Positions 12,186-23,123 of a stretch of DNA of 64,000 bases are shown here, piece by piece. The stretch spans positions 10,924,501 through 10,988,500 of the forward strand of contig NC_062249.1 of the NCBI RefSeq assembly GCF_905475465.1, written 5' to 3'. Each line of letters starts with the position of its first letter. Position 1 is the stretch's first letter. The notes under the pieces are model-generated. The model was not told the origin of the DNA. It searched no databases and saw only the letters and a list, made by a program, of their open reading frames with translations. A program made the position numbers and the translations under genes. This DNA comes from Pieris napi. Lineage: Eukaryota > Arthropoda > Insecta > Lepidoptera > Pieridae.

Positions 12186-12702
12186 ATATAGATCTACATT
12201 TAAAAGAATCATCCGTGATTTCTCATTTTAAACTCTAAATAGCAAAAAGGTTGTTTTAAAAATGCAGTTTTTATATATATCAAATGCTCTTTTATATTTG
12301 AAACACAAACATTCGATTAGCATTAGGGAAACTTCGAACAAAGATAAGATCAACAGCGGAAGTTACGACTCGAACGTTGCTAGAATCGCTCCCTTTCGAT
12401 TTCGACTTGCAGTTGAAAACTTTGCCGCCGATAATTACTGAAGTGTGAACTGGGTGTTAATTCTGAACACTGCGATACTGCCTAGTTTAGCAGACTGTAA
12501 TTGCGGACTCAAATTATATGCTCGCTAATTATTTCTTTCTGATACTGTACCTGTCAATGTTTTAGACAAGCTGGTTCCCTCACTATTCATTCTATGAGAG
12601 TAGTCTGAAGTAATCCACAACTCAAATCGAGAAATAACACAGTAAGACTGCATTTCTTAAGTAAGATAAAAAAAATCACCCACTTGTATAAAAAAAATAA
12701 TA

Positions 12703-12950
12703 AGTGTTGGTTTAGTTGCTTCAGTGTGCGACTCTCATCCCTGAAGTCATAGGTTCTATCCCCGGCTGTGCACCAATGGACTTTCTTTCTATGTACTTAT
12801 TTAAGATTCGTTCGGGTGAAGGAAAACATCGTGAGGAAACCGACTTGCCTTAGACACAAAAAGGCGACGGCGTTTGTCAAGCACACAAGGCTGATCAGCT
12901 GACCTATTAGATTGACAAATGATCATGAAATTGAGGCCCAGACCTAAAAA
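12703..12950 (+). mobile_element. tRNA-derived SINE
   Basis: AGTGTTGGTTTAGTTGCTTC head, box B GGTTCTATCCC, typical CACCAATGGACTTTCTTTCT block, and tail ending at GACCTAAAAA. A short internal deletion removes the GGAGGCTGATCACCTACTTG spacing and part of the CAGATACAGAAATC block. Confidence 0.85.
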
Positions 12951-13209
12951 ATAATCAAACAAATTATACAGAAATCTGCCCTGGGTTATTGGTATGAAAG
13001 GGTTATCTTATGTTATTATGGAAACAAATTATATGTTGAGTTCATGTTTAAAAACCATAAGCCGTAATGGTTTGTTGCCCGAAGCTTGTTATACGAAAAT
13101 AATTTTGTAACAAGACATTAACCATATTTATGGCTTTGTATGAAACATATTCGCAATCACGAAATACCTCATTTTCGTAGCGGAAAACATATATACATAT
13201 GATCGTGCA

Positions 13210-13452
13210 ACGGTGTGAGGTCGTAGGTTTGAATCTCGGCTGTGCAATGTAATTTTCTTTATATTTTCATTTAACACTTGCTCGTACGGTGAAGGAACAC
13301 AGCGGGAGGAAATCGATACCTTCCTCCCAATTACTCCGTCATGTGTCAGGTTCAGGAGGCGGATAAACTGGCTTTTAAATAAAATAACACATAACCGATA
13401 AAGAAATCTGAGGAGAAATCTGAAAAGACCTGAGAGGTTTGTAGGACCACTA
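13210..13452 (+). mobile_element. Old, diverged SINE copy
   Basis: Retains GAGGTCGTAGGTTTGAATCTCGG, GGCTGTGCA, GCTCGTACGGTGAAGG, TCATGTGTCAGG, CAGGAGGC, GAAATCTGAGG and AGACCTGAGAGGTTTGTAG in SINE order. Divergence is much higher than in other copies and the box A head is missing. It may be a separate older subfamily. Confidence 0.7.
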
Positions 13453-14102
13453 GTCAATACTTAAATATGGGATAAATCAAATATCATTGATACATAAAAA
13501 ATACTTCGGCACTATAGAACTACTTAAAGAAGGGTTCATTTCTTATTTTTACGAATTAAAGCTATATTTCTATTCATTTGTCACCACAAATATAGTAACA
13601 ATATACAACAATAATTCACATACCATATGGTAAGATTAATTAACACTAAAAAATAGCTATTCTATCGACAAAACAACTTTGAGACCGAATCGCGCCGCGA
13701 ACCCGCTATCCGCTGAATTATAAATGCGAAGCCTCACGTTACGGCGTCACTCGTGTGATTTAGAGACAATCTGATTTTGTATTTCCCCCATTTTAGATCC
13801 TGAATCTTTTATAACATTGTTCCTCCGAATTGGAGAGCATCTAATGGATTCGCGGTCTATTGCAGATTTGTATTGCCCCGTCTGAAAGTCACACTGATAT
13901 CGATTGTTGCGTTTTTTGTCAATTGAACCTTAAAAGTAAATTTGAGGTTAAGTATGAATGTATTTTATACAAGTTTTAGCTTTTGTAATTTGCTGAAAAT
14001 AAGTGAGATAGATCAGTATTATTAAAAATATAGTTCAATCTAAGAGGAGGGATTGAAGATTTCAACTATATTTCAGAAAGAATTCGAGTTAAGGTCCTGC
14101 AA

Positions 14103-14215
14103 AAAAGGGCGTACCAATTCTTTAAAAGCCGGCAACGTACTTGCAAGCTTTGTCATGGGCACTCAACATCAATTGATCCTCCTGTCCGTTTACCCTCAAC
14201 AGAGGGCAATATAAC
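14103..14215 (+). mobile_element. LINE family B 3'-end fragment
   Basis: AAGGGCGTACCAATTCTTTAAAAGCCGGCAACG then GGGCACTCAACATCAATTGATCCTCCTGTCCGTTTACCCTC. This follows the last ~110 bp of the LINE at 41565-44919 in the same orientation, with drift. Confidence 0.65.
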
Positions 14216-14676
14216 AATATTAAAAGAAAAAAATCATTAAATTCCATTAAAAAACGGGTGAAATGCAGAATTATACTTTTTACGTGTTTGTGTCATTAAG
14301 AAAAAACAAAAGATTGGGGCATTATTTTTCAAGATTGTTTTTTATTACCTATACGGCATTTTTCCAACACTAAACACATACACAATCCAATCTAAAAAAC
14401 ATAATAAACATATATTTGTTTTATTGAAGTCACCTCTATCAACGCTCAATTTAAAATATCATTTATTTCACTGTAAAGGTTCGTATAGAGCATTTGAAAC
14501 TGTTAATGTTCAAAGTACAGCTTAACCCTTGAGGCTATGGATAACGGGATTTAGTTCAATCAAGTACGAGAAGGGGTGAAAAGTTTGATGCGTGTATTTA
14601 GTTTAGGTTTCTAAGTTCCCTGTGTTTCGAGATATATTCACGATTTTAATTATGATTATTCCTTCTCGAGTTAGAA

Positions 14677-14860
14677 AAAAATCAAATCAAATCAAAATAC
14701 GTTTATTCAATTTAGATGCTTCTTAGAGCATGCTTATGAATGTCAGCAACGTTTACAAAATTCACGAAAGAGCAAGACTACGCCATCCGTTCGCAAAACT
14801 ACCAGGAGGCCTTGTTCTGAGAAGAACGGGCAAGAAACTCAACAAGTTTTGCCCTCCCTT
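14677..14860 (-). mobile_element. LINE-like 3' end, family D (TTTGA tail)
   Basis: Begins with repeated ATCAA units, then ATACGTTTATTCAATTTAGATGCTTC, and contains GAGAAGAACGGGCAAGAAACTC and AGTTTTGCCCTCCC. Read on the minus strand it ends in TTGATTTGATTTGATTT, a short-repeat tail typical of several non-LTR clades that lack poly(A). No coding motif survives and no second copy is in the window. Confidence 0.55.
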
Positions 14861-15202
14861 AATAAAAAAAGCCTTTAATTTCAAAGACAAACGAATTTTT
14901 AATTATTATATACATATGTAAAACATTAAATTATATGTTACAATTTAAGTAAGAGCCCCTTTTACAAAGGCCTCCTCCAGATACATTAATCTTGGTATGG
15001 TCTGGCATAGGTAAGAACTATGTTAGGAATCTAGCTAATAGGCATATTTAATTACTACGGTAAATGTAAAGTAGGTACTTTTATTATATACTTATAGCTT
15101 CATATTATTTTTATGTAATTTGATAGTCCCCTTTAAAAATATTCAATAATAGTTTGAATGTCCAAAGAATTCCTGAAAGTATGGGAAAATGTGTCCACAC
15201 TG

Positions 15203-15346
15203 TAAGACACCGGCCGGTTTCCTGGCGATGTTTTCCTTCACCGTTCTAACATATATTTGATGTGCACATAAGATAGTACATTGGTGCACAGCCGGGGTCG
15301 AACCTACGCCCTCAAAGATGAGAGTCGCATGCTAAAGCGACTAGTA
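15203..15346 (-). mobile_element. SINE head half
   Basis: The reverse complement shows the head GACTCTCATCTTTGAGGGCGTAGGTTCGACCCCGGCTGTGCACCAATG, the body up to CATCGCCAGGAAACCGGCC, then stops. The 3' half with the reverse-transcription tail is missing, so the copy was broken after insertion. Confidence 0.8.
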
Positions 15347-15986
15347 TTACTACTATATATACTAGAATTTAGTACTGTACAATTATTTAAACTCTATTCG
15401 TGTAAACGGAACATGATATTCTCGCCAATATTGAAAAAAGGAAGTATAGAATTGTTTAGTAAATCTTTATTTCCCAATACCTTTAAAACTCGGACCGGAA
15501 ATGATTTAATCAAATTCATTGTCTAGCTTTGATCGGGTCGTTTTACATTTTTTTCGCCTTTTGCAATTACTGACCCTTTGCACTCATTAAAATTTCATCA
15601 AAACGCAAAATTCGTTAATAAAGGGCGATTTTAACGGCAATTGTACTAACATTCCCCAAGACCGGGATTTTTTCGGATGAAACAATGAAGAATGTTAAGT
15701 GCGTTTTAATGGGAACAAGGTTATTGTGGGACCAGTGGTCAGTTATAGGCCTGCCCTCAGAGTTATCGATTAACGAAATATTGTTATTAAATTATTATAT
15801 ATATCGGTAAACGTTACCTATTCCGGTTAAGTTAACTTTTATCCCAAGTCTAGGGTCGATTTCTGATGAACCAGATGCAATTAAAATCCGTCCTACCATA
15901 GTAGGTTATGCTCACGCACTATTTAAAATGCTAGAATCAAACATAAAAATCGCAATTCATGAATCCGTGAGTGAGTGATATGCACT

Positions 15987-16131
15987 TTTTTTTTATAGAA
16001 CAGGGGGCAAACGGGCAGGAGGCTCACCTGATGTTAAGTGATACCGCCGCCCATGGGCACTCTCAATGCCAGAGGGCTCGCGAGTGCGTTGCCGGCCTTT
16101 TAAGAATTGGTACGCTCTTTTCTTGAAGAAA
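15987..16131 (-). mobile_element. LINE family B 3' end, well conserved
   Basis: Starts with the T-run (reverse of the A tail), TATAGAACAGGGGGCAAACGGG, then the GATACCGCCGCCCATGGGCAC and CAATGCCAGAGGGCTCGCGAG blocks, almost identical to the LINE at 41565-44919. It is cut at TCTTGAAGAA. A recent 5'-truncated insertion of ~145 bp. Confidence 0.85.
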
Positions 16132-16700
16132 AAACATTACGAAGAAATAATTAAGAATAATTATTTTTTACTTTACCGATCATATTTCTTTTTTTGTTTT
16201 TTTCCTTACTGGGGTTGCCTGGAAAAGATCGCTTGTTCTGCCCGTTGCATCTCTTAAAATTTTTATGTATTATATTATTTGCTTTTCTATAAATGTAACG
16301 AAGTGTAAATAAATAAATAATGCTATACAAAGGCGATGATATCAAAATGTTATAAATAAGTTTATATATAAATCAACAAATCCCACCAGAATTACTACGA
16401 GTGGATGTCGTAAAATATCGACAAACAATTTTTGTACCGACGGCTCTACTAATAAACGTATAAACCTTTGTTCTGCTGACTACTGCATTGGACCTACGTG
16501 CCCTTTGTCTGCTGACCACAAATTGCTTAAGAAATAAAATAAAATCTAATTTACCGCTTTGCTACGTTTAAGGGGAACGTTGTTTTACGATTACAGCTGA
16601 TTCGTTTACTCTTGACTTTTTGATCAATACATTTTGTCTGTGGTATGTCTATTTAGCTTTGGAATATTTATAAATATTTTTTATTTTATTTTATATATTA

Positions 16701-17040
16701 CTAGCTGACCCGGCAAACGTTGTTTTGCCATGTATATTATTTCTAGGATTTTTTTTTAGTTCAATAAAAACAACTTTGTATCTACTATAATAAAAAATAG
16801 GGGTTGATCGTAGAGGGGTGAAAATTAGGGGTTGTATCTATATTTGTATGCTGTATCATAAAAAAAAAAAAAAAAAATTCTAAAGAATTAAAAAAAAAGT
16901 GTGACACCCCCTTATTACTTAGGGGGTTGAAAGATAGATAGTAGCCTATTCTCAGACCTACTGAATATGCACATAAAATTTGATAAAATCGGTCGAGCCG
17001 TTTCAGAGGAGTATGGGAACGAACATTGTGTCACAAGAAT
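16701..17040 (-). mobile_element. Helitron, family 1 (non-autonomous)
   Basis: The plus strand reads CTAGCTGACCCGGCAAACGTTGTTTTGCC. Reversed, this is a hairpin with GGCAAA/TTTGCC arms, GGGTCAG spacer and terminal CTAGT, the Helitron 3' signature. The body has GGGGTTGATCGTAGAGGGGTG, a poly(A) run, GATTCTCAG-like and AAATCGGTCGAGCCGTTTC blocks shared with 55234, 58655 and 59448. It encodes no Rep/helicase. The 5' end near 17040 lacks the AT-rich start of the other copies. Confidence 0.75.
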
Positions 17041-17365
17041 TGGGCGGTTCACTAACATCAGGTGAGTAATATACTTGAATAATTGTATTTAAATAGTTCC
17101 ATTATCATAATGAAATATTCCGTATATGAACCGTTCACGGCATACGTTTATAATGACTGCACTTTAATAGAATTATATTCGTTTTTATCCCAAAAGTTCC
17201 AAAATAAATCAATAAAAGTTGACATAGATATGGAATTAAATTGATTATGACCGTCTAGCTGTTTCATTTAATATTCAGTAAAATAGCTTAGTTTAATAAT
17301 CTAATAACTTTTACTAATATTACTATAATATTTTTTTCTACTAAGTATTAGTATTATTACATTCT

Positions 17366-17540
17366 TTTTTGCGACTCAGGCGCAACCTAGCTGCTGTGGT
17401 CTCTGGCAGAATGACGAGCGCTGCAGCTGAAGAGTCTGCTCCTTAGCATAATGCTGAGACAGGGCCAATTACAAACGCAGCTCACACGCATTGCACACTT
17501 GAAACGAACCGAAAGGCAAAAGGAAAAACAAATTGTTACT
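17366..17540. other. GC-rich island of unknown nature
   Basis: About 150 bp (GCGACTCAGGCGCAACC ... CGAACCGAAAGGCAAAAGG) stands out in composition from its AT-rich flanks and ends near a T-run at 17547. The plus strand has a stop in every frame over its length. It could be the body of an unrecognised retroelement or an ancient exon. Confidence 0.4.
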
Positions 17541-17804
17541 TCATTATTTTTTTTTCTTTGATTATGGTTGTGTGTTTTTGTTAGTAATAAATGTTATGTC
17601 TATGTCTAATACAATTATTATATAAAAGCTATATTTTCTATTTATGTCCATCCACCCCACTAGCACATTGCCGGACAATGGAAATTGGAAACATATTTGA
17701 ACATAATACTGTTACCCGCTCCTAACAGGGGAAATGCATTGCTCATGAAAAGAGAAAAATGGCCGCGGGGTCACTGCAGAATGTCCCAAAATACATTAGT
17801 CGCA

Positions 17805-17829
17805 TTAGAAACGACATTAAGGGTCGACC
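17805..17829 (+). repeat. 25-bp exact repeat, copy 1
   Basis: TTAGAAACGACATTAAGG plus GTCGACC is identical to 18638-18662. Downstream similarity continues with gaps (AATAATTGGGGTTCGCC against ACAATTAGGGTTGTTCGAGCC). Not part of any repeat family identified here. Confidence 0.7.
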
Positions 17830-18472
17830 AGACCTATAATAATTGGGGTTCGCCTTACAAGAGTGGCCGCACTGCGATTATTTGCCGCGAGAGAAACGCG
17901 TTTACATGTTTAATTAAAAGCCGCTCAAAGTAAATATTGATAAAGTGATATAGTTAAAAGTGACTGTTAATTATTGATTTAAATAAAATTCAGCAAATAA
18001 TATACAATACTTTTATTAATATATTTAACATCCCTCTGTGTCGTTAACTAAGAGTTAAGGAAATTAAATTTGTTTTATTATATGCTGACAGCAAATTTAA
18101 AGTAAGCAAAACATATAGCTAAAGGGCTATATTTAGACAATTAGTACAGCACACAACAGTAGAAAACACAAAAAGGTTGATATATTAAATTAATAAATAT
18201 AGTTTAAAAAAACTATAAAACACGCTTTTAAAGCACATCAAACTAAAAAGTGAAAAATAATTCCTAATTTAGGCTGAAAATGGTAATGAACAAAAAATAC
18301 GTGTTGTCTCAATTTAGTCGTATTGCTTTGTGGACTTAAAAAAAAATTCATTGTTTCTTCGAGATAAACCTATGAAATTATTATATTGTCGCTGATTCTT
18401 TATAAGTGTACAAAGTTTGAATTAAATCTGTCCGTTTAAAGTGGGTCAAAATCGAGTCCGAAGGAGTCGGTT

Positions 18473-18498
18473 ACATACATACATACATACATACATAC
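18473..18498 (+). repeat. ACAT microsatellite
   Basis: About six and a half perfect ACAT units. The flanks (GGAGTCGGTTACAT left, CAGGTGGAGCTAATG right) look like a dispersed element in which the microsatellite is embedded, but no second copy is present to prove it. Confidence 0.8.
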
Positions 18499-18637
18499 AG
18501 GTGGAGCTAATGTAAAGCGTGTAAAAACTAAAAAAAACCTCTAATAATTTACTAAATAGTTAAGTTTTGTATCATTTCATCGTTCTAAGATATTACCAAT
18601 TGAATCGCCGAGGTTCAAGCCCAGTGCGATGCCAGCG

Positions 18638-18662
18638 TTAGAAACGACATTAAGGGTCGACC
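18638..18662 (+). repeat. 25-bp exact repeat, copy 2
   Basis: Second copy of the 17805-17829 sequence, 833 bp downstream in direct orientation. Confidence 0.7.
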
Positions 18663-18837
18663 GATAACAATTAGGGTTGTTCGAGCCTTAAAGGGGCTTA
18701 ACGGTGCATAGGCAATAACAATGTTAGCATTGCTTTAAAGAATACGTTACTTGCAAGTCTAAGATCGTGTCCTTGAATCTTCGAATCAGCTTTTTCAAGC
18801 GCTATTTAGTATGGCCATTGGCCATATTATTAAAATA

Positions 18838-19075
18838 AACCAGTGGTGCTGGGCCTTTTTAGGTCTGGGCCTCGGATTTCTGTATCGGTTTCATGACAAT
18901 CTAATAGGCAAGTAGGTGATCAACCTACCAGCCTGACGCGCGTCGACTTTTTGGGTCTAAGGCAAGCCGGTTTTCCTTCACCGTTTGAGCGTATGTTAAC
19001 CAATAGACAGAAAGTCCATTGGTGCACAGCCGGGGATCAAACCTACCACCTCAGGGATGAGAGTCGCACGTTCAA
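18838..19075 (-). mobile_element. tRNA-derived SINE, head truncated
   Basis: The reverse complement runs from the anticodon-side head (CTCTCATCCCTGAGGTGGTAGG) through TTTGATCCCCGGCTGTGCACC, the body and CAGACCTAAAAAGG to the ACCACTGGTTTATT tail. The first ~35 bp including box A are missing. Confidence 0.85.
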
Positions 19076-20901
19076 GTCTTTTATTATTCAGTTTATAAAA
19101 TATTCTGTAGACTGTAATTATGAAGCATTTTAAAATAGTCCAAGATGTCGTAAAAACGATGTCATTAGTTCACGAAATTCATATTAAAGACAGCGGAGTG
19201 ATAAAAAGCATGAAAAATGAGACGCCGTCGCCGAAAAGACGTGGCATAAAGCCGAAATTCTCACCGACACCGTTGAAGATTCCTACAATATGCATAACTT
19301 GTTGAGAGAGTAATCAAAAGACGATATAAAGTGGAGGACACGAAAGGCTAAAAATGTAAACCCCGGTTAGATTTTCTTCAAAAGTCCCGCGACCCCTCTG
19401 GCAAAAGTTGCTATAAAGATGGGAAAAATTACCGTGCCCGAGAAAGTTTTTTCGATTTGAATTATGAATCCTTATTTTACTCGGCGCTAGTAAAGTTTGT
19501 TTTATATTGCCTTAGCTCATTCTTTGACGCTATACGAATATTAATCCTCAATGAATAGATTCGAACGTAATTGGAGCAGAGATCAAAGTTCTTTTTCGAT
19601 TAAAATGCGCTTTTTGTTTTAATTATTCAATAGCTTTTTGAAAAAGTCGTTAATGTACGTTAAAATGTGAAATATACAAGCTATGGAGGTGGGAGGGCCA
19701 TTTAGTAAGCATAGACAAGGGCTGATGGGCCTGGAAGTTTCTGAATAGAGAGATGAGATAGATCGATCTATGCTTTAACAGCGTGGGTATTATCTAGGCT
19801 TTAAAGGAATGCAAAAGGCGCAATGTCGGTCAAGTTGGAAGAGTATGCATATATTTACTTTACTTTAAATACAAGGAGAACGGAATCAATCAACTATTTT
19901 GACAACATTTTTCACGGGTTATTTTTTAGGTCAGAGTTTATCTCTGAGAGGTTTCATGAAAAACTTAATTTACTAAAAATATATTTGCAATTTATATATA
20001 TTTGCATATAGTTTGTAAAGTTCTATACGTTTTTCTAGGATCCGAACGTCAATAAGAAATAAACTAGGCTAATCTGAAATCACAAGCGAAAGATGAATTT
20101 AAAATCCATTGCGGTATATTTAAAATATGCTTTTAGCAATTTCTAAAAGAATATTTAAGTTAAAGCTATCTTAGTCATAATAACATGCATTAAACTAGGC
20201 GCACAGTGTTTCTCTAGGAATGCAACTTTTAAAATTGTATTTGCATTTCATGCAAGGAGAATAATATTTGTTTCAAGTTTATAGCTATTAATTTGCATAC
20301 GCGGGAGTTTGAAACAAAAAAGGCAAAAATAAATCTATACACTTTATCTCTATCTCTAGATAAAACTTATGACTTAGTTTGTATGGTAAGATTAATAATT
20401 ACTATTGCTCTCTCTTTTTCACACTTCTTGTTGCCTACTCTTCTACTGTTGCCTGAAAGTTCGGTAGAGAAAGCGTAACCTTGATTGGAAGAGATCGCTT
20501 AGTGATAAGAACACCCCTCTTACCCTTTAGACTTTTTAACGGGTTTTTATGTTTTTTGTGAAGTAGATTAAATAAATAAAACATATAAAAAACTTAATTC
20601 GTTCTTAGTGAGACAAGTGAAAAGCTACTGTTTTTCAAATCCCGCCTATATCAGGGCATTTTTTAATGTATAATAAATATTTGCTTGAATTACATCGTAA
20701 GAAAACCGGCATATTTTTTTATCTAAAAATCGATAATAGGCATAGAAAAATAAATAAAACAGGCACAAAATTGTGTCTGCTCCGAAATAGAAATTTTCAT
20801 TTTCTTCAAAAGTAGTGTTCTTAGAATGTTAACTACTGAATTTGAAATGGCATTGGGTGCGAATTAATTAAATTAAATTTTTATTTAGGGAGATAACTTT
20901 A
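19076..20901. other. Non-coding DNA, no recognised feature
   Basis: Several small frames, the longest 63 codons. The 19120-19305 frame is Lys/Pro-rich near its end (KNETPSPKRRGIKPKF) but matches no family I know. No repeats recognised. Confidence 0.5.
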
Positions 20902-21193
20902 GCAGTGTTGGCCTAGTGGCTTCAGCCTGCGACTCTCATACCTGAAGTCGTAGGTTCGATCCCTGGCTGTGCACCAATGGACTTTATTTCTATGTGCGAA
21001 TTTAACATTTGCTCGAACGGTGAAGGAAAACATCGTGAGGAAACCGACATGTCTTAGACCCAAAAAGTCAATGGCGTGTGTCAGGTACTGGAGGCTGATC
21101 ACCTACTTGCCTATTAGATTTAAAAAATGATCATGAAACAGATTCAGAAATATGAGGCCAAGACCTAAAGAGAAATAAGATTTATTTATTTTT
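20902..21193 (+). mobile_element. tRNA-derived SINE, full length, promoter boxes intact
   Basis: Both polymerase III boxes are perfect: TGGCCTAGTGG (box A) and GGTTCGATCCC (box B). The head ends GTGCACCAATGG, recalling a tRNA 3' CCA end. The body and tail are complete to AAGACCTAAAGAGAAATAAGATTTATTTATT, so this is the best reference copy in the window. Confidence 0.9.
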
Positions 21194-21486
21194 TGATAAC
21201 TTTAGCACAACATTAATTCTGATAAATCGTACACGATAAAAAAATACGGCCTCCGCGGATAATTTTTACTCAGACTAGGTATACGTATATTATTATTAAT
21301 AATAATATAACGCAGAGGTAAGGTTTGAGTTTCAGCAAAGCCGTCATTGTTTTGGGACGGTAGGATATATCTAGAATTAAATATCTACCTCAATAAATTT
21401 TATAAAACTCAGAAGAAATTATTCACACATATACTTGAACTTATACATGAAATTAGCATATGTAAAGTTTAAAGGATAACAATATT

Positions 21487-21665
21487 AATTCCGAAATTAC
21501 CTGTCTAGGGTCCACGCGACCTTTATCTTGCCCTATGCTGACCATAAACGTCAAGGAACAATGAACGGGTAGAAGTGACCCCAACTACCTTTAGCCGACT
21601 TCTTCCCTGCCCACGAAAACCCCTGTCAAAGGCCAACCCAGATCCCAGGGGAAATTATTGCCGAG
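21487..21665. other. GC-rich island of unknown nature
   Basis: TACCTGTCTAGGGTCCACGCG through CAGATCCCAGGGGAAATTATTG has much higher GC than its flanks. The plus-strand 84-codon frame starting at 21575 crosses it without a known motif. Cannot be assigned. Confidence 0.35.
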
Positions 21666-22112
21666 GTTTAAAGGGCATCGCTATAAAAAACAACATATTT
21701 GCAATCGAACTTTGTAAATACTATCTGATATTGGACACGTGTCTTCTAATGAATAAAACGATTATTAGAATAGCCTTATCATATGAGTATGTTCGCATTG
21801 TATTTAGCCTTAATTCGTATTTCTACTAGCGCAGTTTTCTATGCTATTCCATATCTTAAATCTTCGTTAATCATTAATATTAGTTGTAACATTTTGGAAA
21901 TAAATATATATACTGTTAAGGGACAAAGAAGCATAAGCATTGCAATGGTGAAGTAATGTTTTAAATCCCTTGAATAGGTTTTTAGTTTGAAATATTAGTA
22001 TAGATTACTATTATACTGACAGTATTTACACTTTCAAGTTTGTTAAATAAATCCCTATATTTTTATTAATAAAATTTCCTAATTATACGTAGAACTATAA
22101 TGTAACAACTTA

Positions 22113-23123
22113 AAAATATGGACGGAATGGAAAGATGGAATGGAAATAAATAGCAAGATGATTAAGATGGCGCCCCACTGCACAGTTTTTCAAGCTGAAT
22201 TGACGGCACTACGAAACGCGACTAGCCACATAAATAAAAATAAGCGTGACGCTAAAATATACAGTGATTCTAGGTCAGCATTAGATGCTATTGTGAGTGG
22301 ACGATCTCTCGATCCCCAGGTAGCCGAGATCCGCCGGAGCCTGGAAGAGTGCCGCAAAAGAGGAACTCATATAAGCCTCTTCTGGGTAAAGGCGCACGTT
22401 GGTACGCCAGGGAACGAGAGGGCGGACACGTTAGCAAAAGAAGCGGCGGAAAGACTAAGGTCAAAACCTGAATACGCCGCATACCCCCTGTCATATGTAA
22501 AACATCAGATAAGGCAAAAGACTCTAGATGTATGGAATGAACGCTACCTGGGGGGTGAAACAGCTGGAACTACAAAATTATTTATCGCAAATGTTAGAAC
22601 TGCGTACAAATTAATAAAAGAGAAGCGTTTCACACCCCAGATGGCGCAAATTCTTACAGGGCACGGAGCCTTTGCACATTACCTTCATAGGTTTAAAATT
22701 AGGACAAGCCCAGCATGTGACTGCGGCGATGAAGAACAAACAGTAGAACATGTGCTCATACATTGCCCTATTTTCGCATCGTCCAGGCACGACCTGGAGC
22801 AACAAATGCAGATGACTGTAGACCGTAACGGCCTACAGGACATGTTAATAAAGCACAGATCGTGCCTGGAACGGTTCTGCGAAAAAATTGTGGAATATGT
22901 AAAGGCGGCAAACAAAACCCCAAGAACGGGTCTCGCGAGGAATTGCGTCCCGGCTCGCCCATGAATATTGTTAACAAAAATATTACAGATGTAGCCGGGG
23001 CGTCTTTCGCGAGACGTGTGATGTGCAAAGGTCCCTGGACACAATGGCAGGGGAGTAGAAAAGTGATATATTATAAAAAAAAACTTAAAAATATGTCTAA
23101 AAAACCAGATATTTTAGTAGTCT
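22113..23123 (+). mobile_element. R1-like LINE, 5'-truncated 3' portion
   Basis: The segment holds the RNase H and C-terminal zinc-knuckle part of a non-LTR retrotransposon, then a 3' untranslated region (GATGTAGCCGGGGCGTCTTTCG, GTCCCTGGACAC, GGGAGTAGAAAAG) ending in an A-rich stretch. The frame is open upstream of the first ATG to about 22101, reading WTEWKDG just before it, so the copy is cut inside the RNase H domain. An RNase H domain followed by CCHC is found in R1/I/LOA-group LINEs; R1 is the best guess. Exact ends are uncertain. Confidence 0.75.
22140..22964 (+). CDS. RNase H plus C-terminal CCHC region of R1-like LINE polyprotein (partial)
   Basis: An intact 274-codon frame. RNase H removes RNA from RNA/DNA hybrids during element copying. 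Catalytic residues visible are E20 (QAELTAL), D43 (YSDSRSALDAI) and D96 (GNERAD). The first Asp of the usual D-E-D-D set lies upstream of the truncation and is absent. KAHVGTPGNERADTLAKEAA is a classic RNase H signature. A C-x-C-x8-H-x4-C knuckle follows at C193, C195, H204, C209. The ATG is simply the first in a frame that continues upstream, so it is not a true start. Lack of stops or frameshifts suggests recent insertion. It cannot be an active element alone, having no reverse transcriptase. Confidence 0.85.
   Translation: MEINSKMIKMAPHCTVFQAELTALRNATSHINKNKRDAKIYSDSRSALDAIVSGRSLDPQVAEIRRSLEECRKRGTHISLFWVKAHVGTPGNERADTLAKEAAERLRSKPEYAAYPLSYVKHQIRQKTLDVWNERYLGGETAGTTKLFIANVRTAYKLIKEKRFTPQMAQILTGHGAFAHYLHRFKIRTSPACDCGDEEQTVEHVLIHCPIFASSRHDLEQQMQMTVDRNGLQDMLIKHRSCLERFCEKIVEYVKAANKTPRTGLARNCVPARP

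Noticed and set aside
18473..18498. CRISPR-like or satellite array
   Set aside because: A simple ACAT microsatellite with no spacers.
22685..23044. 119-codon minus-strand frame
   Set aside because: Antisense shadow of the RNase H frame and its 3' region.
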